From assembly GCF_002995495.1 (NCBI RefSeq), contig NZ_PVZV01000005.1:496001-560000 (forward strand): DNA of 64,000 nucleotides, given 5' to 3'. Source of the DNA: Actinocorallia populi. Lineage in GTDB: Bacteria; Actinomycetota; Actinomycetes; Streptosporangiales; Streptosporangiaceae. Shown piece after piece: positions 41,660 through 49,473 of the stretch. The stretch's first letter is position 1, and each line of letters starts with the position of its first letter. The translations under genes and the position numbers were made by a program. The notes below the pieces were generated by a model. It was not told the DNA's origin, made no database searches, and saw only the letters and a program-made list of their open reading frames with translations.

Positions 41660-42868
41660 ATGAAAGCCGATTACCCCTTCGGGCCGGTCAGCGCGGCGGA
41701 AGCGCAGGAGATCATGCGCGCGATCCGCGACGACCGGCCGATGACCAAGGTGACCTTCGCGGTCGGCGGCGACGCCTGGCTGGTCCACCGCCACGAGGCG
41801 TGCAGGGAGCTGCTGGAGAACCGCACCTTCGTCCGCAAGCCCTTCGTGGACGGCAGGCCTGTCCCCTACGCGTTCGAGTTCCCCGAGTTCCTCACCAAGA
41901 CGTTCCAGTTCATGGACCCGCCGGACCACACCCGGATGCGCCGTCTGATCGCCAAGGCCTTCACCGCGCGCAGGGTGGAGAAGCTGCGCGAGTCCACCAC
42001 GGTGCTCGCCAACGAGCTCATCGACCGGATGACCGCGGACGGCGCGAAGAGCGCCAACCTCGTCGACGCCTACATGCTGCCGCTGCCCATCGGCGTCATC
42101 GGGGACCTGCTCGGCGTGCCCGAGGAGGGCCGGGCCAACTTCGTGGAGTGGAGCCACGCCCTGCTGGCGACCACCGGCCTGGAAGAGGCCAAGGTCATGG
42201 AGCACACCACGGCGCTCTACATCTACCTGTCGGAACTGATGGCGGCTCGGCGTGCCGAGCCGCAGGACGACCTGCTGAGCGCGCTTGCGGCGGCCAAGGA
42301 GGCCGACGACCGGCTGACCGACGGCGAGATCCTCGAGATCGCCATGCTCCTGGTGGCGGGCGGCTTCGACAACACCGCCAACTTCATCGGCCAGGGCACC
42401 CTGTCGCTGCTGCTCTCCCCCGGGCAGCGGGCCGTGCTCACCGAGGACATCGACGGCAGGATCGGGTCCGCGGTCGACGAGATCCTGCGGCACAGCTCCA
42501 TGGAGATGGGGAGGCAGATCACCGCGCGGGCCGGTCTGGTGCCGTTCGTGGCGGGTGAGGACACCGAGATCGCCGGCCTTCCCGTCAAGAAGGGCGAGGC
42601 CGTCATGGTGGACATCGAGTCGGCCAACCACGACGACAGGGCCTTCGACGGGCCCGATGAGTTCGACCTGCGCCGCACCCGCAACCAGCACCTCACCTTC
42701 AGCCACGGGCTGCACCGGTGCGTGGGCGCCTCCCTGGCGCAGATGGAGCTGCAGGTCGGGATCGGCACCCTGTTCAAGCGGCTGCCGGGCCTCGCCCTGG
42801 CCGGCGACCCCGTCTACCTGCAGGGCGTGCTCACCGGGGGGATGCTGGACCTCCCGGTCAGCTGGTGA
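41660..42868 (+). CDS. Cytochrome P450
   Basis: A 402-residue soluble bacterial P450. The haem-binding loop is FSHGLHRCVG with the Cys thiolate at 354. The ExxR pair is Glu274/Arg277. The I-helix motif is AGGFDNT (233-239), with Thr239 in the oxygen-activating position. It needs ferredoxin and reductase partners that are not in the operon. A KstR2-like site at the operon head suggests hydroxylation of a steroid or a HIP-type intermediate. The CYP family cannot be assigned without comparison. Confidence 0.92.
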   Translation: MKADYPFGPVSAAEAQEIMRAIRDDRPMTKVTFAVGGDAWLVHRHEACRELLENRTFVRKPFVDGRPVPYAFEFPEFLTKTFQFMDPPDHTRMRRLIAKAFTARRVEKLRESTTVLANELIDRMTADGAKSANLVDAYMLPLPIGVIGDLLGVPEEGRANFVEWSHALLATTGLEEAKVMEHTTALYIYLSELMAARRAEPQDDLLSALAAAKEADDRLTDGEILEIAMLLVAGGFDNTANFIGQGTLSLLLSPGQRAVLTEDIDGRIGSAVDEILRHSSMEMGRQITARAGLVPFVAGEDTEIAGLPVKKGEAVMVDIESANHDDRAFDGPDEFDLRRTRNQHLTFSHGLHRCVGASLAQMELQVGIGTLFKRLPGLALAGDPVYLQGVLTGGMLDLPVSW

Positions 42869-42901
42869 CCGGCTGACCCCGGAACCGGCCGTACGCGGCG
42901 A

Positions 42902-42931
42902 GGGCCGTCCGCTCGATCGAGCGGACGGCCC
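42902..42931. terminator. Hairpin terminator after the P450 gene
   Basis: Perfect 14-bp arms (42902-42915 and 42918-42931) around AT. Confidence 0.82.
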
Positions 42932-42948
42932 CGTCGTTTCCCCCGGCG

Positions 42949-42981
42949 GTTTCCGGCCGCACTCCGTGCGCGGCCGGAAAC
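42949..42981. terminator. Second hairpin, 3' of the convergent SDR gene
   Basis: GTTTCCGGCCGC (42949-42960) pairs with 42970-42981; 9-nt loop. Reading leftward it lies just after the SDR stop at 42986. Confidence 0.8.
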
Positions 42982-42985
42982 ACGG

Positions 42986-43867
42986 TCAGGAGGCGGGTTC
43001 GGCGAGCACCGGGAAGACCTCCCGGGGATCCGCCGGCGCGCTCCGGGCGTCGAGGTGCTCGGCGCGCGAGCGCAGCGCCGCGGCGCCGCGCTCGTCGTCC
43101 GAGAAGACCCAGAACTCGCCGGCCGCGATCTGGGCGACCATGTGCTCGGCGGCCTCCACCGGGTCGAGCCCGGAGGCGACGTTGGCCTCCTGCATCCAGG
43201 AGAAGAAGCGGTCGGCGAGCGGGTCGCCGCTCGGCGCAGCGGCCTGCGCGTCGAGGAAGATCCGGCTGCGCACCGAGTGCGGCAGCACGGCGCAGACCTG
43301 GATCGGCGCCCCGGTGAGGCTGATCTCCTGGTGCAGGCACTCGGTCAGGGCCAGCACGGCGTGCTTGGTGACGATGTAGGGGGTCTGGAGCGGCACGGTC
43401 CGCACACCGCCGACCGAGGACAGGTTCGCCACGACGGCCGGGCGCCCCGCCTCGATCATGCGCGGGATGAACGAGCGCACGCAGTGGAACACCCCGTCGA
43501 TGTTGATGCCCGTCACCTGCCGCCACCTGGTGACGGGGATCTCCCACAACCAGCCGGAGCTCTCGACGCCCGCGTTGTTGACGAGAAGGTCCACGCCGCC
43601 GTACGTGTCGAAGACGTGCGCGGCCATCCTGTCGACGGCGTCCGCGTCGGTGACGTCGACCTCGTACGGCTCCGCGAGGCCGCCGCCCGCCCGAATGGCA
43701 CCGGCGACGGCCTCGGCGCGGGCGCCGTCGACGTCCGCGACGACGACCCGCATGCCCAGAGCGGCCAGATGGCGGACGAATCCCTCCCCGATGCCCGCGG
43801 CCCCGCCGGTCACCAGCGCGGTCCCTCCCGCGAACCGCTCGGCTGCGCTCGTCACATGCCCTCCCAT
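42986..43867 (-). CDS. Short-chain dehydrogenase/reductase
   Basis: A 293-residue classical SDR from the ATG at 43867 (MGGHVTSAAERF); a TTG at 43891 overlapping the upstream stop is an alternative. TGGAAGIG, NNAGVESSG, NLSSVGG and YIVTKHA (catalytic Tyr/Lys) are present. The C-terminal part is longer than the minimal SDR and carries an acidic helix. It is downstream of and probably co-transcribed with the NTF2-fold gene at 43888-44415. The context suggests a steroid or side-chain alcohol, unproven. Confidence 0.87.
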   Translation of the reverse strand: MGGHVTSAAERFAGGTALVTGGAAGIGEGFVRHLAALGMRVVVADVDGARAEAVAGAIRAGGGLAEPYEVDVTDADAVDRMAAHVFDTYGGVDLLVNNAGVESSGWLWEIPVTRWRQVTGINIDGVFHCVRSFIPRMIEAGRPAVVANLSSVGGVRTVPLQTPYIVTKHAVLALTECLHQEISLTGAPIQVCAVLPHSVRSRIFLDAQAAAPSGDPLADRFFSWMQEANVASGLDPVEAAEHMVAQIAAGEFWVFSDDERGAAALRSRAEHLDARSAPADPREVFPVLAEPAS

Positions 43868-43887
43868 GGTCTTCTCGGAATCCCGGT

Positions 43888-44415
43888 TCAAGCCGATCCC
43901 GCATTCCCGTTGGCGGTCGTCCCGCTGACCGGGCGGCCGGCGAGAACGGTCTCACCGCCCTCGGGGAAGCGCGGGAGGGCGTCCATGAAGTCGATGACGA
44001 CCTCGAGCGAGCGGAGGACGGGACGGCGGGGGCCGGCCACCACGCTTCCCGAGACGATCCCCGAGGTGAGGTTCTTCGGCGCCCCGTTCACGTTCTTCGT
44101 CACGAACATGTACGAGGAGAAGCGCGTCTCCCCGTCTTCGACGCCGGTGATGTGGACGTTGGTCGCGAAGTGCCGGATCGGGAAGGGGCTGACCATGCGG
44201 TGGCTGGACTGCCACGAGACCACCGCGTCGGCGCCGGTCAGCTCGCAGCGGATGCTCTCCTCGTAGGGGGCGTCGCCGGTGTCGCTGCGGGAGGAGAAGC
44301 GCACCTCCTCGTGCAGCAGCTCGCGCAGCGTGGCGAAGTCGCCCTGGTCGTAGGCGAACCACCAGAGCGAGACCAGTTCGGTGACGTCGGCGACCGGGAT
44401 GGCTGGGGTGGGCAC
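43888..44415 (-). CDS. SnoaL/NTF2-fold protein
   Basis: A 175-residue protein with the cone-shaped NTF2/SnoaL fold (LVSLWWFAYDQGDFATLRELLHEEVRF, given in part, and HFATNVHI later). The start is GTG at 44415, placed by GGGAG at 7-nt distance. Unlike the 34969 protein it lacks the DP segment of ketosteroid isomerases, so its chemistry is unclear. A degenerate copy of the 17-bp palindrome lies 77 nt upstream. Confidence 0.8.
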   Translation of the reverse strand: MPTPAIPVADVTELVSLWWFAYDQGDFATLRELLHEEVRFSSRSDTGDAPYEESIRCELTGADAVVSWQSSHRMVSPFPIRHFATNVHITGVEDGETRFSSYMFVTKNVNGAPKNLTSGIVSGSVVAGPRRPVLRSLEVVIDFMDALPRFPEGGETVLAGRPVSGTTANGNAGSA

Positions 44416-44491
44416 GAGGCATCTCCCATCGTGGTGCGGGGAACGGACCCGGCCACGGTAGGAAGGGCCGTCACCCGTCCAGAAGAGGGTT

Positions 44492-44508
44492 TCCCGGTCA
44501 TCGGCCGC
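44492..44508. promoter_or_regulatory. Degenerate copy of the 17-bp palindrome (site G)
   Basis: TTCCCGGTCATCGGCCG has a good left half and spacer (GGTCATC against GTTCATC in site A) but only three of five right-arm bases. It is correctly placed for the leftward NTF2-SDR pair. Confidence 0.4.
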
Positions 44509-44622
44509 AATGGGAGGACGGTTCTGTATGTGCAGGTAGGCCGACCGAAAGAACGCTCTCCGCTGATGATCCATCACCTTTCGTGGTGGTCGATCTCCGG
44601 CCGAGGGGCGGCTCACTCCTCC

Positions 44623-44639
44623 CTCCCGATCAGCGGGAG
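44623..44639. promoter_or_regulatory. 17-bp palindrome F before kshA2
   Basis: CTCCCGATCAGCGGGAG, the same 17 bases as site E, 146 nt upstream of the kshA2 start. The 44416-44785 region (370 nt) has sites F and G and no visible gene. Confidence 0.76.
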
Positions 44640-44785
44640 ACCTCATGGTGAGAGCCTCGTCCGCCGCCTTAGCTTCGAAGCGGAGGGAGACCTGCCTCAC
44701 ATTCGCCCGGCGGCCCGCCGTCTGCGTCCCCGGCATATGCCGGGCCGCCCCGGACCGACATCGAATCCCGACTCTGGAGCTTTTC

Positions 44786-45964
44786 GTGACCACCCCACAG
44801 ACCGCCGGCGGCGACGGAGTCCGTGTGATCGAGGCGGCGGCGCCTCCCGCGCGTTACGCGCGGGGGTGGCACTGCCTCGGCCTGATCGAGCATTTCAACG
44901 ACGGCAAGCCGCATGCGGTGGAGGCGTTCGGCACCAAGCTGGTGGTGTTCGCCGACACCAGCGGCAAGCTGAACATCCTCAACGGCTACTGCCCCCACAT
45001 GGGCGGAGACCTCTCCCAGGGAGAAGTGAAGGGAGACGAGGTCGCCTGCCCGTTCCACGACTGGCGCTGGTCGGGTAACGGCCGGTGCGCGAAGATCCCT
45101 TACGCCCGGCGTGTGCCGCCGCGGGCGCGCACCAAGTCGTGGCCGGTGCTGGAGCGCAACGGCCAGCTCTACGTCTGGCACGACCCGCAGGGCAACCCGC
45201 CTCCACCTGAGGTGACGATCCCGGAGATCGAGCAGTTCGGGTCGCCGGAGTGGACGTCGTTCACCTGGAACCGGATGCTGATCGAGGACTCCCACTGCCG
45301 GGAGATCGTCGACAACGTCGTGGACATGGCCCACTTCTTCTACATCCACTACTCGTTCCCGACGTTCTTCAAGAACGTCTTCGAGGGCCACGTCGCCTGG
45401 CAGTACATGAACGGCCAGTCCCGGCCCGACGTGGATCTGGGGACCGGCACCTCCGACGACAAGATGAGCATCTCCGAGGCCGCCTACTACGGCCCGTCCT
45501 ACATGATCAACCCGCTGAAGAGCGTCATCGGGGACCAGACGAGGGAGAGCATCCTCATCAACTGCCACTACCCGGTGTCGCCGACCAGCTTCGTGCTCCA
45601 GTGGGGCGTGATGGTCAAGAAGATCGACGGCATGACCGACGAGGCCGCCGAGCAGTACTGCGCCGCGGTCACCAAGGCGGTGGGGACGGGCTTCCTGCAG
45701 GACGTGGAGATCTGGAAGAACAAGACCAAGATCGACAACCCGCTGCTGTGCGAGGAGGACGGCCCGGTCTACCAGCTGCGCCGCTGGTACGAGCAGTTCT
45801 ACGTCGACGTCGAGGACGTCACTCCCGAGATGACCAACCGGTTCGAGTTCGAGATCGACACCGACCGGGCCAGGGAGTACTGGCAGAAGGAGGCCGAGGA
45901 GAACCTGGCCGAAGGACGTGTGATCACGGTGACGGCACCCGCGCAGGCCGGAGCCGGCAACTGA
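44786..45964 (+). CDS. kshA: 3-ketosteroid 9-alpha-hydroxylase oxygenase KshA (copy 2)
   Basis: A 392-residue Rieske oxygenase from a GTG at 44786 (GGAG at 44775-44778). The ligands match copy 1: Cys69, His71, Cys88, His91, His183, His188 and the Asp of GFLQDVEIW. Residues 12 to about 215 are almost the same as in KshA1, also at DNA level, whereas the segment after DVDLGT (GTSDDKMSIS, then LKSVIGDQTRES) and the C-terminus differ. Copy 2 is directly upstream of the small Cys-rich gene and kshB, so it forms a complete 9-alpha-hydroxylase operon. Different steroid substrates (side chain, CoA thioester) for the two copies are likely. Confidence 0.95.
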   Translation: MTTPQTAGGDGVRVIEAAAPPARYARGWHCLGLIEHFNDGKPHAVEAFGTKLVVFADTSGKLNILNGYCPHMGGDLSQGEVKGDEVACPFHDWRWSGNGRCAKIPYARRVPPRARTKSWPVLERNGQLYVWHDPQGNPPPPEVTIPEIEQFGSPEWTSFTWNRMLIEDSHCREIVDNVVDMAHFFYIHYSFPTFFKNVFEGHVAWQYMNGQSRPDVDLGTGTSDDKMSISEAAYYGPSYMINPLKSVIGDQTRESILINCHYPVSPTSFVLQWGVMVKKIDGMTDEAAEQYCAAVTKAVGTGFLQDVEIWKNKTKIDNPLLCEEDGPVYQLRRWYEQFYVDVEDVTPEMTNRFEFEIDTDRAREYWQKEAEENLAEGRVITVTAPAQAGAGN

Positions 45965-45970
45965 GCGCGC

Positions 45971-45991
45971 CCGGGGGCGCAACGCCCCCGG
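45971..45991 (+). other. Hairpin in the kshA2-to-kshB leader
   Basis: CCGGGGGCG (45971-45979) pairs with 45983-45991 around CAA. It follows the kshA2 stop within the operon and could reduce read-through or protect the mRNA end. Confidence 0.55.
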
Positions 45992-46026
45992 CCCGCCTTT
46001 CGAAGATCTGAGTCGAGGAGATATCC

Positions 46027-46266
46027 GTGTACCCGGTGTCCTGCCACCGCTGTGGGACCTGCGTCCTGGTGAAGAAGAACAGTCTCGCTCACACCGAGAT
46101 CCAGTGGACCACCGAAACGGACCGGTGCGCGGAACTGGGAAAGACCGTCCGGCCGGACGTCCTGCACAGCGTCACGCCGACCTGCGAGGCGCTGCGCGAC
46201 AGCGTCGAGGCGTCCGTGCGCGGCGGGCTGCTTCCGGTTCCGGACGCCGAGGAGCGAGTCCTTTGA
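46027..46266 (+). CDS. Small Cys-rich protein between kshA and kshB (possible metal or Fe-S binder)
   Basis: A 79-residue protein, GTG start at 46027 with GAGGAG 6 nt upstream. Five cysteines: Cys6, Cys9 and Cys12 in SCHRCGTC, then Cys34 and Cys53. The spacing could bind zinc or an iron-sulfur cluster but fits no standard ferredoxin. Its stop overlaps the kshB start (TTGA), so it is made at the same level as the reductase. I do not recognise the family; an assembly or electron-transfer accessory of the 9-alpha-hydroxylase is a reasonable guess. Confidence 0.75.
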   Translation: MYPVSCHRCGTCVLVKKNSLAHTEIQWTTETDRCAELGKTVRPDVLHSVTPTCEALRDSVEASVRGGLLPVPDAEERVL

Positions 46267-47303
46267 GTGAGACCAGCGCCTGCACGCTGACGGTCCTCGA
46301 CGTCGTCGAGGAGACCGCGGACGCCCGATCACTGATCCTGGGCGTACCCGAGGAACTGGGGGACCGGTTCGACTACCGGCCCGGCCAGTTCCTCACCCTG
46401 CGCATCCCCGGAGCCGAGGGACGGGGGAGTGCCCGCTGCTACTCGCTGGCCAGCGCGCCCGGCGTCGACCCCGACCTGAAGGTCACGGTCAAACGGGTGG
46501 ACGGCGGCGTGGGATCCAACTGGATCTGCGACAACATCCGCCCCGGGCAGGCGATCGAGGTCCTGCCCCCGGCCGGGGTGTTCACGCCCGAGCGGCTGAA
46601 CGGCGACCTGCTGCTCTTCGCGGGCGGCAGCGGCATCACGCCGGTGATCTCGATCGTCAAGGCGGTGCTCGCCCAGCCGGAGGGCACGGCCGTGCTGTGC
46701 TACGCCAACCGCGACGAGTCCTCGGTGATCTTCTCGGCCGAGCTGCGCGAGCTGGTGGCCCGCGCCCCGGGCCGGCTCCAGGTGATCCACCTGCTGGAGA
46801 GCGTCCAGGGCCTGCCGACCGTGGACACCCTGACCGCCCTCGCCGCGCCCTTCGCCGGACGCGACGCGGCGTTCGTCTGCGGTCCGGCCCCGTTCATGGA
46901 GGCCGTCACCGAGGCGCTCCGCCGGGCCGGGATGCCCAAGCAGAAAATCGTCCTGGAGAGGTTCCACTCCCTGAGCGGCGACCCGTTCGCCGAACGGGAA
47001 CCGGTGCCCGAGACCGGCGACGACACCGGGACGGCACGGCTCTCGGTGACGCTGAACGGCAACGTGCACGAGTTCCGCTGGCCCGCCGAGACCAAGCTGC
47101 TGGACCTGCTGCTGGCCCGGGGGCTCAAGGCCCCCTACTCCTGCGGGGAGGGCAACTGCGCCGCGTGCTCCTGCCGGGTCGTCAGTGGAGAGGTCAAGAT
47201 GCTGGTCAACGACATCCTCGAGGAGGAGGACCTGGAGGAGGGCTGGGTACTGGGCTGCCAGAGCGTCCCGATCACCGACGAGGTCGAGATCAGCTTCGAC
47301 TGA
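46263..47303 (+). CDS. kshB: 3-ketosteroid 9-alpha-hydroxylase reductase KshB
   Basis: A 346-residue flavin reductase. The FAD domain has RCYSLASAP, the NAD domain GGSGITPV and CGPAPFM. The C-terminal plant-type 2Fe-2S domain carries Cys294, Cys299, Cys302 and Cys332 (C-x4-C-x2-C-x29-C). This domain order (FAD, NAD, Fe-S) is that of KshB. It passes electrons from NADH to KshA. The start is the TTG at 46263 overlapping the previous stop, with GAGGAG before it. No second kshB is in the window, so it probably serves both KshA copies. Confidence 0.94.
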   Translation: MSETSACTLTVLDVVEETADARSLILGVPEELGDRFDYRPGQFLTLRIPGAEGRGSARCYSLASAPGVDPDLKVTVKRVDGGVGSNWICDNIRPGQAIEVLPPAGVFTPERLNGDLLLFAGGSGITPVISIVKAVLAQPEGTAVLCYANRDESSVIFSAELRELVARAPGRLQVIHLLESVQGLPTVDTLTALAAPFAGRDAAFVCGPAPFMEAVTEALRRAGMPKQKIVLERFHSLSGDPFAEREPVPETGDDTGTARLSVTLNGNVHEFRWPAETKLLDLLLARGLKAPYSCGEGNCAACSCRVVSGEVKMLVNDILEEEDLEEGWVLGCQSVPITDEVEISFD

Positions 47304-47336
47304 CCGGACCGCCTGCGCGCGGGCACGGCGGTCCGG
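47304..47336. terminator. Hairpin terminator after kshB
   Basis: CCGGACCGCC (47304-47313) pairs with 47327-47336; 13-nt loop. It lies between convergent kshB and the second IclR gene. Confidence 0.75.
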
Positions 47337-47338
47337 CC

Positions 47339-48187
47339 TCAGAGCCAGTCGGTCATCCTGGGCCACGTGGCCCAGGAGTCGAGCGTCCCGGTCGGCCAGT
47401 CGCCGGCCGGGGCTCCCTCGGAGTCCGGAAGCGACAGGGACGGGCGGGCGTGCGTGGCGGACCAGATCCGCAGCGCCGCCTGCTGGACGGCGGGAGAGAG
47501 CCGGGTGAAGTCGAGTTGCCGGGCCGGCCCGCACACCGACAGGGCCGCCACGGCCGGGCCCGGGCCGCGGACCGCCGCGGCGACGCACGCGATGCCGCGC
47601 ACCGCCTCCTCGCGCTCGAACGCCACGCCGTGCTCGCGCACCCGCTGCAGCTCGCGGACGAACTGGGCGGGATCGGTGATCGTGAACCGGGTCCGCGCCT
47701 TGAGCCCGCCCCTGACGACCTCCCGGACGGCGTCGTCGTCGGCGTAGGCCAGGATCGCCTTGCCCACCGCGGTGCAGTAGGCCGGGGCGCGTCCGCCGAC
47801 CCGCGCGGGCGTCTCGTTCTCCATGGGTCCCTCGATCCGCTCCAGGTAGACGACCTCGGCGCCGTCCAGCACGGCGAGGCGCACGCCGTGGCGGCCCGAG
47901 GCGCTCAGCCTGCGCATGAGGGGCAGCGCGGCCTCGCGGAGCGCGTTCTGCTGCAGGGCGAGGGAGCCGAGTTCGAGCATCCGCAGGCCGAGCTGGTAGT
48001 CCCTGCCCTCCCGGGAGAGCCAGCGGACGGCCACGAGCCGCTCGAGGATGCGGTGCACCGAGGAGCGGGGCAGGCCGCTGCGGCGGACCACCTGGGAGAG
48101 GGACAGGGGGGCGGAGCCGTCGAAGGTGTCGAGGACGCGGACGACCCGGTCGATCATCGAGGTCGGAGCGGGATCGTCGCCTTCCAT
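47339..48187 (-). CDS. IclR-family regulator 2
   Basis: A 282-residue IclR protein closely similar to IclR1 along its length: LSLSQVVRRSGLPRSSVHRILE in the helix-turn-helix, CTAVGKAILAY and GIACVAAAVRGPGPAVAALS in the effector domain, and the same kind of tail ending WATWPRMTDWL. Palindrome H is just 7 nt from its start, which points to autoregulation. It is divergent from an HsaA-like gene. The two paralogues may recognise the same palindromes with different effectors. Confidence 0.9.
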   Translation of the reverse strand: MEGDDPAPTSMIDRVVRVLDTFDGSAPLSLSQVVRRSGLPRSSVHRILERLVAVRWLSREGRDYQLGLRMLELGSLALQQNALREAALPLMRRLSASGRHGVRLAVLDGAEVVYLERIEGPMENETPARVGGRAPAYCTAVGKAILAYADDDAVREVVRGGLKARTRFTITDPAQFVRELQRVREHGVAFEREEAVRGIACVAAAVRGPGPAVAALSVCGPARQLDFTRLSPAVQQAALRIWSATHARPSLSLPDSEGAPAGDWPTGTLDSWATWPRMTDWL

Positions 48188-48193
48188 GCTTTC

Positions 48194-48210
48194 TTCCTAC
48201 TCAACGGGAG
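48194..48210. promoter_or_regulatory. 17-bp palindrome H between IclR2 and hsaA-like genes
   Basis: TTCCTACTCAACGGGAG has a perfect right arm and a left arm with two changes. It lies 7 nt from the IclR2 ATG and 60 nt from the 48271 start. Confidence 0.6.
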
Positions 48211-48270
48211 ACTCTTCGGTGAGAATTGTGGCCTAGCATACACAGACCGCATCAACAGGAAGGAAAGGCC

Positions 48271-49440
48271 ATGACAAGCGAGGGGATGCGCGAGGCCGTG
48301 GCTGGAATTCTTCCCGATCTGCGGGAGAGGGCGCCTCGGGCGGATCGCGACCGTGCCATTCCGCGCGTGTCCATCGAGGAGCTCGCTTCGGCGGGAGTGT
48401 TCCGGATGCTGGCGCCACGGCGGCACGGCGGCGCGGAGGCCGGGATGATCCCGTTCTTCGAGGTGGTCCGCGACATCTCGTCGGCCTGCGGGTCGACCGG
48501 CTGGCTGACGAGCTGGTTCGGGGTGCACACGTGGCATCTCGCCCTCTTCCCCGCCAGGGCGCAGGAGGACGTGTGGGGCTCGGGGCCGGACGCCCTCCTG
48601 ACGGCTGCCTACGCGGCGACCGGTCACATCGTCGAGGTCCCGGGCGGATACCGCATCCAGGGCCGGTGGAGCTGGGCGGTCGGGTGCGAGCACGCGGACT
48701 GGGCGCTGCTGGGGGGCATGCTCTCGGCCTCGGACGGCTCCCCCGCCGACCTCGTGACCTTCCTCGTTCCCATGAAGGACCTGCGGATAGAGCACAACTG
48801 GGACACCGTCGGGTTGCGTGCGACGGCCAGCCACGACCTCGTCGCCACCGACGTCTTCGTACCCGCCCACCGGGCGCTGAGCTTCGCGCCCTGCCTGCGG
48901 TGCAGCGCCCCGGGACAGGAGGTGAACCCGGGTCCGCTCTACCGGCTGCCGCTCCCGTCGATGTTCGCCGCCGCGACCGCCGTGCCCGTCATCGGCATGG
49001 CGGAGGGGGCGTACGCCATGCTGGTGGGGTGGCTGCGTTCCCGTCTCGGCATGGCCTGGGCGGGACTCGCGACGATCAGCGACGACTTCAACAGCGCCCG
49101 TCTGGCCGCGGCGGGCGCTGATCTCGACGCCTCGTGGCTGCAGCTCCTGCGTGACATGCGCGAGCTCGTCCGGCACACCGAGGCCGACGAGCCCATCCCG
49201 GCGGCGTTGCGCAGAAGGGTCCGGCGCGACCAGGTGGTGGCGACGCAGCGTGCCGCCGCGGCGGTGGACCAGCTGTTCGAGCACTCCGGCGGCGAGGTCG
49301 TCCGGACGGGCAACCCCATCGAGCAGGCGTGGCGCAACATCCACACCACCCAGGCCTACGCCCTCAACGACCTCGACCGCACCCTGGCCATGTACGGCGC
49401 GGGGGAGCTGGCGGTCGAGACCCACCCGCCCATGGTGTGA
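48271..49440 (+). CDS. HsaA-like flavin-dependent monooxygenase (paralogue)
   Basis: A 389-residue acyl-CoA-dehydrogenase-fold monooxygenase. It shares with HsaA the blocks VFRMLAPRRHGGAEAG, GCEHADWALLGGML and GGEVVRTGNPIEQAWRNIH, but differs in the region facing the substrate (TSWFGVHTWHLALF against AGIVGVHPWEMALA). It stands alone behind palindrome H, divergent from IclR2. It may hydroxylate a differently substituted phenolic secosteroid, for example one with a side chain or extra hydroxyl. AGGAAAGG precedes the ATG. Confidence 0.88.
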   Translation: MTSEGMREAVAGILPDLRERAPRADRDRAIPRVSIEELASAGVFRMLAPRRHGGAEAGMIPFFEVVRDISSACGSTGWLTSWFGVHTWHLALFPARAQEDVWGSGPDALLTAAYAATGHIVEVPGGYRIQGRWSWAVGCEHADWALLGGMLSASDGSPADLVTFLVPMKDLRIEHNWDTVGLRATASHDLVATDVFVPAHRALSFAPCLRCSAPGQEVNPGPLYRLPLPSMFAAATAVPVIGMAEGAYAMLVGWLRSRLGMAWAGLATISDDFNSARLAAAGADLDASWLQLLRDMRELVRHTEADEPIPAALRRRVRRDQVVATQRAAAAVDQLFEHSGGEVVRTGNPIEQAWRNIHTTQAYALNDLDRTLAMYGAGELAVETHPPMV

Positions 49441-49473
49441 GTCCCGCGCCGCCGGCTCCCCCGGTGTCCTCTC

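Noticed and set aside
22114-44639. The 17-bp palindromes as a REP element or MITE family
   Set aside because: They are single, short, only in promoter regions, have variable centres and no flanking conserved sequence or target duplications.
25549-45964. A large composite transposon bounded by the two kshA copies
   Set aside because: No transposase, terminal inverted repeats or target duplications. The repeats are direct coding copies, so duplication with gene conversion is simpler.
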